The translations under genes and the position numbers were made by a program. DNA of 64,000 nucleotides from Synechococcus sp. Cruz-7E5 (GTDB lineage: Bacteria > Cyanobacteriota > Cyanobacteriia > PCC-6307 > Cyanobiaceae). The notes beneath the pieces are model-generated. The model ran no database searches. It had not been told where the DNA came from and saw nothing but the letters and a program-made list of their open reading frames with translations. The stretch lies in contig NZ_JAGQCE010000001.1 of the NCBI RefSeq assembly GCF_024345995.1, positions 479,441-543,440 of the forward strand, written 5' to 3'. Below, one piece after another: positions 53,415 to 61,242 of the stretch; position 1 is the stretch's first letter; each line of letters begins with the position of its first letter.

Positions 53415-56405
53415 ATGGCTGAGGCACCGATGCTGCTGCTCGTGGATGGCCATTCCCTGGCCTTCCGCAGCTTTTATGCCTTCGCCAAAGGTGGTGAGGG
53501 GGGGCTGGCCACCAAGGAGGGGGTGCCCACCAGCGTCACCTACGGATTTCTCAAGGCCCTGCTGGACAATGTCAAAGGCTTGACCCCCCAGGGGGTGGTG
53601 GTGGCCTTCGACACGGCCGAACCCACCTTCCGCCACGAGGCCGACGCCAGCTACAAGGCCCACCGGGATGTGGCCCCGGAGCACTTCTTCACCGATCTGG
53701 CCAACCTCCAGGAGATCCTCTCGGGGGCCATGGATCTCCCCCTGTGCATGGCCCCCGGCTACGAAGCCGACGACGTGCTCGGCACCCTGGCCAACCGGGC
53801 CGCCGACGCGGGCTGGCGGGTGCGGATCCTCTCGGGCGATCGGGATCTGTTCCAGCTGGTCGACGACGAGCGCGATATCGCCGTGATGTACATGGGCGGC
53901 GGCCCCTACGCCAAGAACGCCGGCCCGGTGACGATCCGCCGGCAGGACGTGGTGGCCAAGCTCGGGGTGACGCCGGAGGAGGTGGTGGATCTCAAGGCCC
54001 TCACCGGTGATGCCAGCGACAACATCCCCGGTGTCAAAGGTGTGGGCCCCAAGACCGCCATCACCCTGCTGAAGGCCCACACCAACCTCGACGGCATCTA
54101 CGCGGCCCTGGAACAGCAGAAGGGAGCCCTCAAAGCGAGGCTCGAAACCGACCGGGAGAACGCCTACCGCTCGCGCATGCTGGCGGAGATTCTGATCGAC
54201 ATCCCCCTGCCGGCGCAGCCCCGGCTGCAGCTCGGCGACGTGGACGGAGCGGCCTTGGCCCAACGGCTGGAGGAACTGGAACTGCACAGCCTGGTCAGGC
54301 AGCTGGCGGCCTTCGAGCGGGCGTTCTCCGCCGATCACCAGGCCCAGGGATCTCAGGCTTCGGCCAGGAGCAGCCCAACGTCGGCGCCATCTGAAGCTGA
54401 CAGCACAGTTGCAACAGCTCCTGGCACGGTTGATCGGATTACCGCGGCCTCCCCGCAGCCAAGCTCCAGCCCAGAAGGCGTTCCGCCAGCCCTGGAGCCG
54501 GAGATCATCAAGAGCCCAGAGCAACTCACCGCCCTGCTGGAGCGGCTGATGGCGGCCACCGATCCTGCCCGGCCGATCGCCCTCGACACCGAGACCACCT
54601 CGTTGAACCCTTTCCAGGCCCAGCTGGTGGGGGTGGGGCTGTGCTGGGGCGAGGGCAGCGGCGATCTGGCCTACATCCCGGTGGGCCACCAGCCGCCGCC
54701 AGCAGCTGCCAGCACCGATCTGCTCACACCTGCAGACGCCGCGGCCCCACCCATCCAGCAGTTGCCCCTCGACCAAGTGTTGATGGCGCTGGCCCCCTGG
54801 CTGGCGAGCATCGCTCACCCCAAGACCCTGCAGAACGCCAAGTACGACCGCCTGATCCTGCTGCGTCACGGCCTGAACCTGGACGGTGTGGTGATGGACA
54901 CCCTGCTGGCGGATTACCTGCGCGATGCCAACGCCAGACACGGGCTGGAGGTGCTGGCCGAGCGCAATTTCGGCTTCACGCCGACGAGCTTCACCGAGCT
55001 GGTGGCCAAGGGGGAAAGCTTCGCGGCGGTGCCGATCGAAGCCGCCGCCCGCTATTGCGCCATGGATGTGCACCTCACCTGGCGGCTGACACCGCTGCTG
55101 CGTGGCCAGCTGCAGCAGCTGGGGGAGGCACTGCTAGAGCTGCTCGATCAGGTGGAACTGCCGCTGGAGCCGGTGCTGGCCCGGATGGAGGCCACCGGCA
55201 TCCGCATCGACAAGCCCTATCTGGCGACCCTGAGCGAGGAACTGGCGGGCACCCTGGCCAGCCTGGAGACCGGAGCCAGGCAGGCGGCCGGCGTCGATTT
55301 CAACCTGGCATCACCCAAGCAGCTGGGCGAGCTGCTGTTCGACACGCTCGGGCTCGATCGCAAGAAATCGCGCAAGACAAAAACGGGCTGGAGCACCGAT
55401 GCCACCGTGCTCGAAAAACTTGAGGCCGACCATCCGGTGGTGCCGCTGGTGCTGGAGCACCGCACCCTGAGCAAGCTCAAGAGCACCTACGTGGATGCGC
55501 TGCCAGCCCTGGTGGAGCCGGAAACCGGCCGCGTCCACACCGATTTCAACCAGGCGGTGACCGCCACCGGCCGGCTCTCCAGCAGCCATCCGAACCTGCA
55601 GAACATCCCCATCCGCACGGAGTTCAGCCGCCGCATCCGCAAGGCCTTCCTGCCCCAGGAGGGCTGGCAGCTGATCAGCGCCGACTACTCCCAGATCGAG
55701 TTGCGCATCCTCACCCATCTCTCGGGCGAGGAGGTGCTGGTGGAGGCCTACGCCAACGGCGACGACGTGCACGCCCTCACCGCCCGGCTGCTGCTCGACA
55801 AAACCGAGGTGACGCCTGAAGAGCGGCGCCTGGGCAAGACGATCAACTTCGGTGTGATCTACGGCATGGGCGCCCAGCGCTTCGCCCGGGAAGCCGGGGT
55901 GAGCCAGGCCGAGGCCAAGGAGTTTCTGAGCCGCTACAAGGAGCGCTACCCCAGGGTGTTCGCCTTTCTGGAGCTGCAGGAGCGACTGGCCCTCAGCCGC
56001 GGCTACGTGGAGACGATCCTGGGGCGGCGGCGCCCGTTCGCCTTCGATCCGGGCGGCCTGGGACGGCTGAAGGGCAAGCCGCCGGAGGAGATCGAGCTGG
56101 AGGTGGCCCGCCGCGCCGGGATGGAGGGCCAGCAGCTGCGGGCGGCGGCCAATGCCCCGATCCAGGGCTCATCGGCCGACATCATCAAGCTGGCGATGGT
56201 GCGGCTCGATCAGGAACTGCACACCCAGGACCTGCCGGCCCGGCTGCTGCTGCAGGTGCACGACGAACTGGTGCTGGAGGCGGCCCCCGAAGCCCTCGAA
56301 CCCGTGCTGGCGACGGTGAAGCGGGTGATGGAGAACGCCATTCGCCTCAGCGTCCCCCTGGTGGTGGACACCGGCTGGGGCGCAAACTGGATGGAGACGA
56401 AGTGA
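53415..56405 (+). CDS. polA: DNA polymerase I
   Basis: Replication and repair polymerase, 996 residues. The 5'-3' exonuclease domain begins LLLVDGHSLAFRSFYAF and includes GYEADDVLGTLA. A ~100-residue linker (Ser/Ala-rich, around 315-370) separates it from the 3'-5' exonuclease, whose motif I is DTET (D391, E393), with NAKYDRLIL and YCAMDVHLTW also intact, so proofreading should work. Polymerase motif A is DYSQIELRIL (about D757) and motif C QVHDELVLEA (about H949-D950). ATG 53415 has GAGGAG just upstream; ATGs at 53370 and 53397 are alternatives. Confidence 0.96.
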   Translation: MAEAPMLLLVDGHSLAFRSFYAFAKGGEGGLATKEGVPTSVTYGFLKALLDNVKGLTPQGVVVAFDTAEPTFRHEADASYKAHRDVAPEHFFTDLANLQEILSGAMDLPLCMAPGYEADDVLGTLANRAADAGWRVRILSGDRDLFQLVDDERDIAVMYMGGGPYAKNAGPVTIRRQDVVAKLGVTPEEVVDLKALTGDASDNIPGVKGVGPKTAITLLKAHTNLDGIYAALEQQKGALKARLETDRENAYRSRMLAEILIDIPLPAQPRLQLGDVDGAALAQRLEELELHSLVRQLAAFERAFSADHQAQGSQASARSSPTSAPSEADSTVATAPGTVDRITAASPQPSSSPEGVPPALEPEIIKSPEQLTALLERLMAATDPARPIALDTETTSLNPFQAQLVGVGLCWGEGSGDLAYIPVGHQPPPAAASTDLLTPADAAAPPIQQLPLDQVLMALAPWLASIAHPKTLQNAKYDRLILLRHGLNLDGVVMDTLLADYLRDANARHGLEVLAERNFGFTPTSFTELVAKGESFAAVPIEAAARYCAMDVHLTWRLTPLLRGQLQQLGEALLELLDQVELPLEPVLARMEATGIRIDKPYLATLSEELAGTLASLETGARQAAGVDFNLASPKQLGELLFDTLGLDRKKSRKTKTGWSTDATVLEKLEADHPVVPLVLEHRTLSKLKSTYVDALPALVEPETGRVHTDFNQAVTATGRLSSSHPNLQNIPIRTEFSRRIRKAFLPQEGWQLISADYSQIELRILTHLSGEEVLVEAYANGDDVHALTARLLLDKTEVTPEERRLGKTINFGVIYGMGAQRFAREAGVSQAEAKEFLSRYKERYPRVFAFLELQERLALSRGYVETILGRRRPFAFDPGGLGRLKGKPPEEIELEVARRAGMEGQQLRAAANAPIQGSSADIIKLAMVRLDQELHTQDLPARLLLQVHDELVLEAAPEALEPVLATVKRVMENAIRLSVPLVVDTGWGANWMETK

Positions 56406-56476
56406 TCAATCAGGCAGTCAGACCGGTTCAGTCCAGCCAGGATTGACTGGTATGACGTGCCTGAGCACACCAGGTC

Positions 56477-56962
56477 TTGATGCTGTCCTCAATGACGTCC
56501 TCAATGCCGTCCTCGGTGCCAGATGTGCGCCCTGAGCCTGAGTCACCACCTCGTAACCGCCGGCCGCGCAAGAGGGAACTGTTCTGCCCGGCCCACCCCG
56601 ATCAACGGCTGATGGGCCAGGGCAAGAAGTTTTTCCTGCACCTGCTCAGCCCCGAAGATCTCAAGCAGCGGGGCATGACCGACAAGAAAGCCCGGCTGGT
56701 GATCCAGGCCTATCCGGTGCTGGTGCTCAGCAACGAGTGGCTGGAGGAACTCTTCTGCGCCGACTGCGGTGGCAGCCGCTGGTGCCACGTGATCCGCCAC
56801 GACCGGGTGCTGCATACCGTTCGCTGGGCGCCACGTGAGCTGTGGGAGCAGGTGGCCCATGTGGATCCAGTGGTGGCGAATCCCAGCGTGAGTGAGTTCA
56901 GTCGGCGGGAGGCAGGGCGGCAGCGGAGGACCCGCGGCGATGGCAAAGCCTGGTTCGATTGA
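56477..56962 (+). CDS. Conserved hypothetical protein with paired Cys residues
   Basis: 161 residues. The first ~30 residues are Ser/Pro/Arg-rich and probably unstructured; the folded part runs from ELFCPAHPDQRLMGQGKKFFLH to VSEFSRREAG. Cysteines occur in LFCPAHP and LFCADCGGSRWCH, a possible zinc site. WLEELFCADCGG and DRVLHTVRWAPRELWEQV are its best-defined segments. I recall similar proteins in cyanobacteria without a known role. Its TGA is directly adjacent to the stop of the convergent epimerase gene. Confidence 0.75.
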   Translation: MMLSSMTSSMPSSVPDVRPEPESPPRNRRPRKRELFCPAHPDQRLMGQGKKFFLHLLSPEDLKQRGMTDKKARLVIQAYPVLVLSNEWLEELFCADCGGSRWCHVIRHDRVLHTVRWAPRELWEQVAHVDPVVANPSVSEFSRREAGRQRRTRGDGKAWFD

Positions 56963-58891
56963 CTATCGGACCAGCTCGATTCCTCCCTGCGGCGCGGAGA
57001 TGGGTCGGTACTCGGCAACAATCTGCTGGAGCATCTCGCGCAGCCGCTGCCCATCCCTGGATTCGAGGGCCCGGTCCAGGTCCTGCAGGAGCAGTTCAAG
57101 CCGTTCGGCCGGAATGAACTGCTCACGGGCCTTGCGGATCAGGGGATGGGCCGTTGGCAGGTCGCTCTCCTGGATCAGCAGCTCCTCGTAGAGCTTTTCG
57201 CCGGGACGGAGGCCGGTGAAGACGATGGGGATCTCACCATCCGGGTGGTCGTCGTCGCGAACGCTGCAGCCCGAGAGGCGGATCATCTGGCGGGCCAGAT
57301 CGAGGATGGGCACCGGGTCCCCCATGTCGAGCACGAACACTTCGCCACCGCAGGCCATGCCGCTGGCCTGAAGCACCAGCTCCACCGCCTCGGGAATGGT
57401 CATGAAGAAGCGGGTGATCTCGGGATGGGTCACGGTGACGGGGCCCCCGGCGGCGATCTGCCTGCGGAACAAGGGCACCACGGATCCTGAGGAACCGAGC
57501 ACGTTGCCGAAACGCACCATCGAGCAGATCGGCCCAGGTCTGCTGGCGGCCGCCTGCAGCAGCAGTTCACAGACACGCTTGCTGGCGCCCATCACGTTGG
57601 TGGGACGGACGGCCTTGTCGGTTGAGATCAGGGTGAAGCGCTCCAATCCGCAGGCGAAGGCCACCTCAAGGGCGACGCGGGTACCACCCACGTTGTTGGC
57701 CACGCCGGCGCAGGCATTGGCCTCAAGCAGGGGGACGTGCTTGTAGGCGGCGGCATGAAAGAGCACCTGAACGCCGTGCTCGCGGCAGAGGGCCTCCAGA
57801 GACGATCTATCGCTGACGTCGCCAAGAACGGCGACGGGAGCAGGCAGGATCTCATCGCTCTGGGACCGGAGCGTTTGCAGATCGCGGTCAAGTTCGTAGA
57901 GGGCCACTTCGCTGCGCTCGAGCAGGAGCAACCCACTGGGACCGAGGCGCATGATCTGGCGGCAGAGTTCCGAACCGATCGAGCCCCCGGCACCCGTCAC
58001 CAGCACCACCTTCCCGGTCACGCTGGCCCGCAGCAACTCACGGTCGGCCTGGCTGGCCTCCCGGCCAAGCAGATCCTCGATCATGACGGGGCGAAGGTCG
58101 CTCACCACCTGCTCCCCTGCCACGATGCGGGCCAGCGAAGGGATCGCCAGCACCGAGAGGCCGGCAGCGCTGAAGTGTTCCACCAGTTCCAGACGGCGAT
58201 GGCGGGAAGCGGAGGGCACGGCCAGCAACACCTGCCGGATCCCGTGGCGCTCGATCAGCTTGATCAGGGCAGACGGAGGCTCGATGGGCAACCCATCCAG
58301 ACGACGTCCCCAGAGGGACGGATCGTCATCGAGCACGGCCACCAGCTCGTAGCGGCTCTGATAGCGCAGATCAGCCAGAAGCTGCGCCGCCGCCTGCCCG
58401 GCACCGAACACGAGGGTGGGCACCGGTAATGCCTCGGCCACACCTCGCGGTATTCGTTCAGGTTGCAGAGAGGATCGCGCCAGCCAGAGCCGCAGCAGGT
58501 CGCGCAGCACGATCCGGCTGGAGATGGCCCCGCCCGAGAAGATCACCCAGAACAGAATCCAGAAACTGCGGAACGGCGGTTCCAGCTGGCCACCGAGGGT
58601 GGACACCAGCAGCAGCAGCAGCACCATCAGCCCACTGCGGGGCAGGAGGCCGTACAGGGAGTTGCTGCCGGAATAACGGGTGAGGCCCTGGTACCAGCCA
58701 CTGAGCCAGAGGACGACGAGGCCGATCCCCAGAGCCCAGGGCAGGAGATGCAGATTGAGAAGCAAGAGGGAGGGGCGCGGGTCTCCAAGCCGCAGCACGA
58801 AGGCAAGCCAGAAACTCGCCGCGATCAACAGGCCATCCAGCGCCAGCAGGGCCAGGCGACGAAGCAGAACCGGGGAGCGGGGGCGGCTCAC
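56963..58891 (-). CDS. Membrane NDP-sugar dehydratase/epimerase (PglF/WbpM/CapD family)
   Basis: UDP-sugar 4,6-dehydratase type enzyme for polysaccharide or glycan precursors. Four N-terminal membrane helices (LALLALDGLLIAASFWLAFVL and following) lead to a CoA-binding-like Rossmann domain. The catalytic SDR half starts VVLVTGAGGSIGSELCRQI, with LFHAAAYKHVPLLEANA and STDKAVRPTNVMGASKR, where Met replaces the usual catalytic Tyr as is normal for this family. GTG 58891 overlaps the upstream gene by four bases. It is the last gene of the exosortase operon, suggesting that operon also makes envelope sugars. Confidence 0.92.
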   Translation of the reverse strand: MSRPRSPVLLRRLALLALDGLLIAASFWLAFVLRLGDPRPSLLLLNLHLLPWALGIGLVVLWLSGWYQGLTRYSGSNSLYGLLPRSGLMVLLLLLVSTLGGQLEPPFRSFWILFWVIFSGGAISSRIVLRDLLRLWLARSSLQPERIPRGVAEALPVPTLVFGAGQAAAQLLADLRYQSRYELVAVLDDDPSLWGRRLDGLPIEPPSALIKLIERHGIRQVLLAVPSASRHRRLELVEHFSAAGLSVLAIPSLARIVAGEQVVSDLRPVMIEDLLGREASQADRELLRASVTGKVVLVTGAGGSIGSELCRQIMRLGPSGLLLLERSEVALYELDRDLQTLRSQSDEILPAPVAVLGDVSDRSSLEALCREHGVQVLFHAAAYKHVPLLEANACAGVANNVGGTRVALEVAFACGLERFTLISTDKAVRPTNVMGASKRVCELLLQAAASRPGPICSMVRFGNVLGSSGSVVPLFRRQIAAGGPVTVTHPEITRFFMTIPEAVELVLQASGMACGGEVFVLDMGDPVPILDLARQMIRLSGCSVRDDDHPDGEIPIVFTGLRPGEKLYEELLIQESDLPTAHPLIRKAREQFIPAERLELLLQDLDRALESRDGQRLREMLQQIVAEYRPISAPQGGIELVR

Positions 58892-59439
58892 GGCAGGCTC
58901 TCCCAGAGGCAGGTGTTGGCGCGGTAAGGGCGCAGACCCGCCAGCCAGGCGATCCGGCCGAGCCGATCGGGACGCTGCTGGGCCATCCAGGCCTGCCAGG
59001 CCGCTTCAGTGGGGAGCACAGCCAGCGGCACACCCCTGGCATCGAGAACCACACAGCGGCCCCGCCCCCCCGACCCCAGCAGGGCCCCTCCAATCGTCTC
59101 AACGGGCATCGAGACGCCGGTGCCGCTGCTGGGGAGGGTCAGCAGCCTCAGCCGGATCGGAGGATCGCCCCCGGCAGCACCCGCCGGCGCATAGTCGGCC
59201 GCCGCCAGCAGGGTGAGACCGGCTGGGGGCTCACCGTGATCGGCGGCCGCCGGGCGAGGCAGATAGACACGACCGCTGCGCTCAAGCTGTTCGGGAAAGG
59301 CGGGCCTGGGCCCAGCGCCCGGTGCCCGGACCCAGGTTTCGAGCGACAGCACCACGCCCCAGGCCGTGAGGAGATAAACAGCCCAACGCGGCCAGTGCTC
59401 CGCTGCGCGTCTGCTCAGGACGGAGGAAAGACCGTTCAT
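58888..59439 (-). CDS. Cyanoexosortase-associated protein
   Basis: 183 residues with one N-terminal membrane helix (WAVYLLTAWGVVLSLETWV) and a lumenal domain. Its position directly after the exosortase (ATGA overlap), single anchor, and closing motif RIAWLAGLRPYRANTCLWESL fit the EpsI-like or 'cyanoexosortase system-associated' partner proteins. The Cys in RGRCVVLDARGV and in NTCLWESL may pair. Function as an exosortase partner is established by association only. Confidence 0.75.
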   Translation of the reverse strand: MNGLSSVLSRRAAEHWPRWAVYLLTAWGVVLSLETWVRAPGAGPRPAFPEQLERSGRVYLPRPAAADHGEPPAGLTLLAAADYAPAGAAGGDPPIRLRLLTLPSSGTGVSMPVETIGGALLGSGGRGRCVVLDARGVPLAVLPTEAAWQAWMAQQRPDRLGRIAWLAGLRPYRANTCLWESLP

Positions 59440-60365
59440 GGATGGCGGTTCTCAGCGGCGCCGGGCACTTCGAGGAAACGGGCCTGGCGCAAGGCCAGCT
59501 CCTGCACCGCCACCCAGACCAAACAGACCAGCGACATGGCCAGCAAGGAGAAGAGATTGGAGCCCAGGCCGTCGTGCCAGAAGTCGAAGCTGCGCCATTG
59601 CGCCAGGCCCGTGAGGCCAGGAGTGACATCGGTGTAGGCAAGCAGCACGATGCGCACTGTGTTGACCATGAAGGACACCACCAGGGCCGCGGCTGCGAGG
59701 ATGAGACCCGCCCGCCAGGACGATGGACGACTGTGACTCGGACCCCGGCTTGGCGGCGGCAGCAGGATCACAAGCACCACAGCAGCCGCAAGGCAGAGCG
59801 CCATCGTGTTGATGCCGGTGCAGCTGGAGCCGACGAGCATGTTTCGCTCCGGCAGAACGATCAGATGGCCATCGGCAAAGGCCTGGCGGCCGAGTGCCCA
59901 GAGCAAGAGGGAGGACACTCGCGCCGTGACGGTTGCGATCGGGCCATCGGGAAGGAAGCGGTTGATCAGAACCTGGGCTGGCAGCAAGGATCCGATCAAC
60001 ATCAGTTTGCCGAGGACGGCCGAGCGCCAGGGGATGCCACTGAGCAGAGCAAGCCCGGCGAGGGCGGCCAGGGGAAGCAGGTGAAGAAGTGGGTCGTAGA
60101 GACGCCCCACGCGACTGAGCACAAGCAGGGACCACAACAGCAGGAGGAGCCCTGCCAAGAGGCTGGCTCTCGAGAGTCTGGAGAGGGGAAGCGACGATCC
60201 CTGCTCCTCCCACTCCAGCAGCAGCAGGGCTCCGGCCAGCCAGGAGAGGCTGGCCATGATCGCAAAGGCCGCGAAATCCGCCCGCACCAGCAGGGTGAGC
60301 TGGCTGGCGGCCAGCGACACCAGCAGCGTGAGCCGGGCCCAGCCCTCGCCGTTGGCGCGGATCAT
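59436..60365 (-). CDS. Cyanoexosortase (PEP-CTERM sorting transpeptidase)
   Basis: Polytopic cysteine transpeptidase that recognises C-terminal PEP-CTERM signals and releases or anchors exported proteins. About eight membrane helices are visible. The catalytic triad is complete: Cys182 in VGSSCTGINTMAL, Arg238 in FMVNTVRIVLLA and His264 in FDFWHDGLGSNLFSLL. At 309 residues it is the usual size for this family. It overlaps the HpsJ-like gene and its partner by four bases each. Which cyanoexosortase class (A, B or C) it is cannot be read by eye. Confidence 0.9.
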   Translation of the reverse strand: MIRANGEGWARLTLLVSLAASQLTLLVRADFAAFAIMASLSWLAGALLLLEWEEQGSSLPLSRLSRASLLAGLLLLLWSLLVLSRVGRLYDPLLHLLPLAALAGLALLSGIPWRSAVLGKLMLIGSLLPAQVLINRFLPDGPIATVTARVSSLLLWALGRQAFADGHLIVLPERNMLVGSSCTGINTMALCLAAAVVLVILLPPPSRGPSHSRPSSWRAGLILAAAALVVSFMVNTVRIVLLAYTDVTPGLTGLAQWRSFDFWHDGLGSNLFSLLAMSLVCLVWVAVQELALRQARFLEVPGAAENRHP

Positions 60366-61153
60366 TCGTCCTGCAACTCGACCTCAGCCGCCCAACGGGC
60401 CTGGCGAGCTTGCCGCACCCGCTCAACGGTGGCCAGGAGCGAGCGCGGCCAGATCAGGAACGCTCCGAGATAGTAGAAGGCATAGATCAGCGCCATGACG
60501 CTGAGCCTCGCCATCTGGCGAGCCAGCTGCCCGGCCGCATTGGAGCGGGCCGTCTGGCTCTGGCGGCGCACGTTGGTCTCCACCCTGGCGAGCAGCCGAT
60601 CCACCTGCTGCCGCAGCTCCGGCAGGGGGCTGTTCCGATCGAGGAGAGTGCCCTCCTGCTGCAGGGCCTGCAGGATCTGGGGCTGGCGAGCCACAAGCCC
60701 GCGGAGCCTCTCCACGCTGATCTCCCCGTCCACCTGCTGTCGGAACTGACGCAGGTTGTCGAGCGAGGTGCGCACCTGTCCATCCAGGGCAGCCACACCA
60801 GTGCGACTGAGCTGCTGACCCACCCCGAAGATCGCCACGGCGGTGATGAGATACAGGAGCGCCACGAGGCGGAGCAACGGCCGCAGCCAACGGGCCAGCT
60901 GGCACTCCCAGAGAGCCGGCAGGGCATCACCACTGAGCCCAAAGAAGAGAAAGAGCACCGCCACAGCCGGCAGGGAGGAGCGCTCGAGCAGTTCGTTGAG
61001 GAAAGCCAGGGTGCGCTGCGCGTCGGCGAAGGGCAGGGGGACCAGCGCCGTGAGTGTGCTGGCGATGAACACCAGGACAAGGGTGTAAGCGCAGAGGCGA
61101 CCCAGGCTGCGAACCCGACGATGACTGAAGTCGTCCTGCAGCTCGATCGTCAT
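60362..61153 (-). CDS. HpsJ-like membrane protein, exosortase-associated
   Basis: 263 residues, with membrane helices at about 20-40, 57-76, 88-110 and 218-240. Between them lies a long helical periplasmic segment with Gln/Arg-rich coiled-coil character (DGQVRTSLDNLRQFRQQVDG; LPELRQQVDRLLARVETNVR). It resembles HpsJ, a hormogonium polysaccharide protein, in topology and in its company of an exosortase. It heads the four-gene operon 61153-56963 and is divergent from the BY-kinase. Confidence 0.75.
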   Translation of the reverse strand: MTIELQDDFSHRRVRSLGRLCAYTLVLVFIASTLTALVPLPFADAQRTLAFLNELLERSSLPAVAVLFLFFGLSGDALPALWECQLARWLRPLLRLVALLYLITAVAIFGVGQQLSRTGVAALDGQVRTSLDNLRQFRQQVDGEISVERLRGLVARQPQILQALQQEGTLLDRNSPLPELRQQVDRLLARVETNVRRQSQTARSNAAGQLARQMARLSVMALIYAFYYLGAFLIWPRSLLATVERVRQARQARWAAEVELQDE

Positions 61154-61242
61154 GGTGGCCTGTGAGAAGGAGGGAGGTTAAGCCCCAGGTTGGCTGGCGG
61201 AGCGTGGGAATTCTCATACACTCCTGGGAAAGTGCGCCTGCC

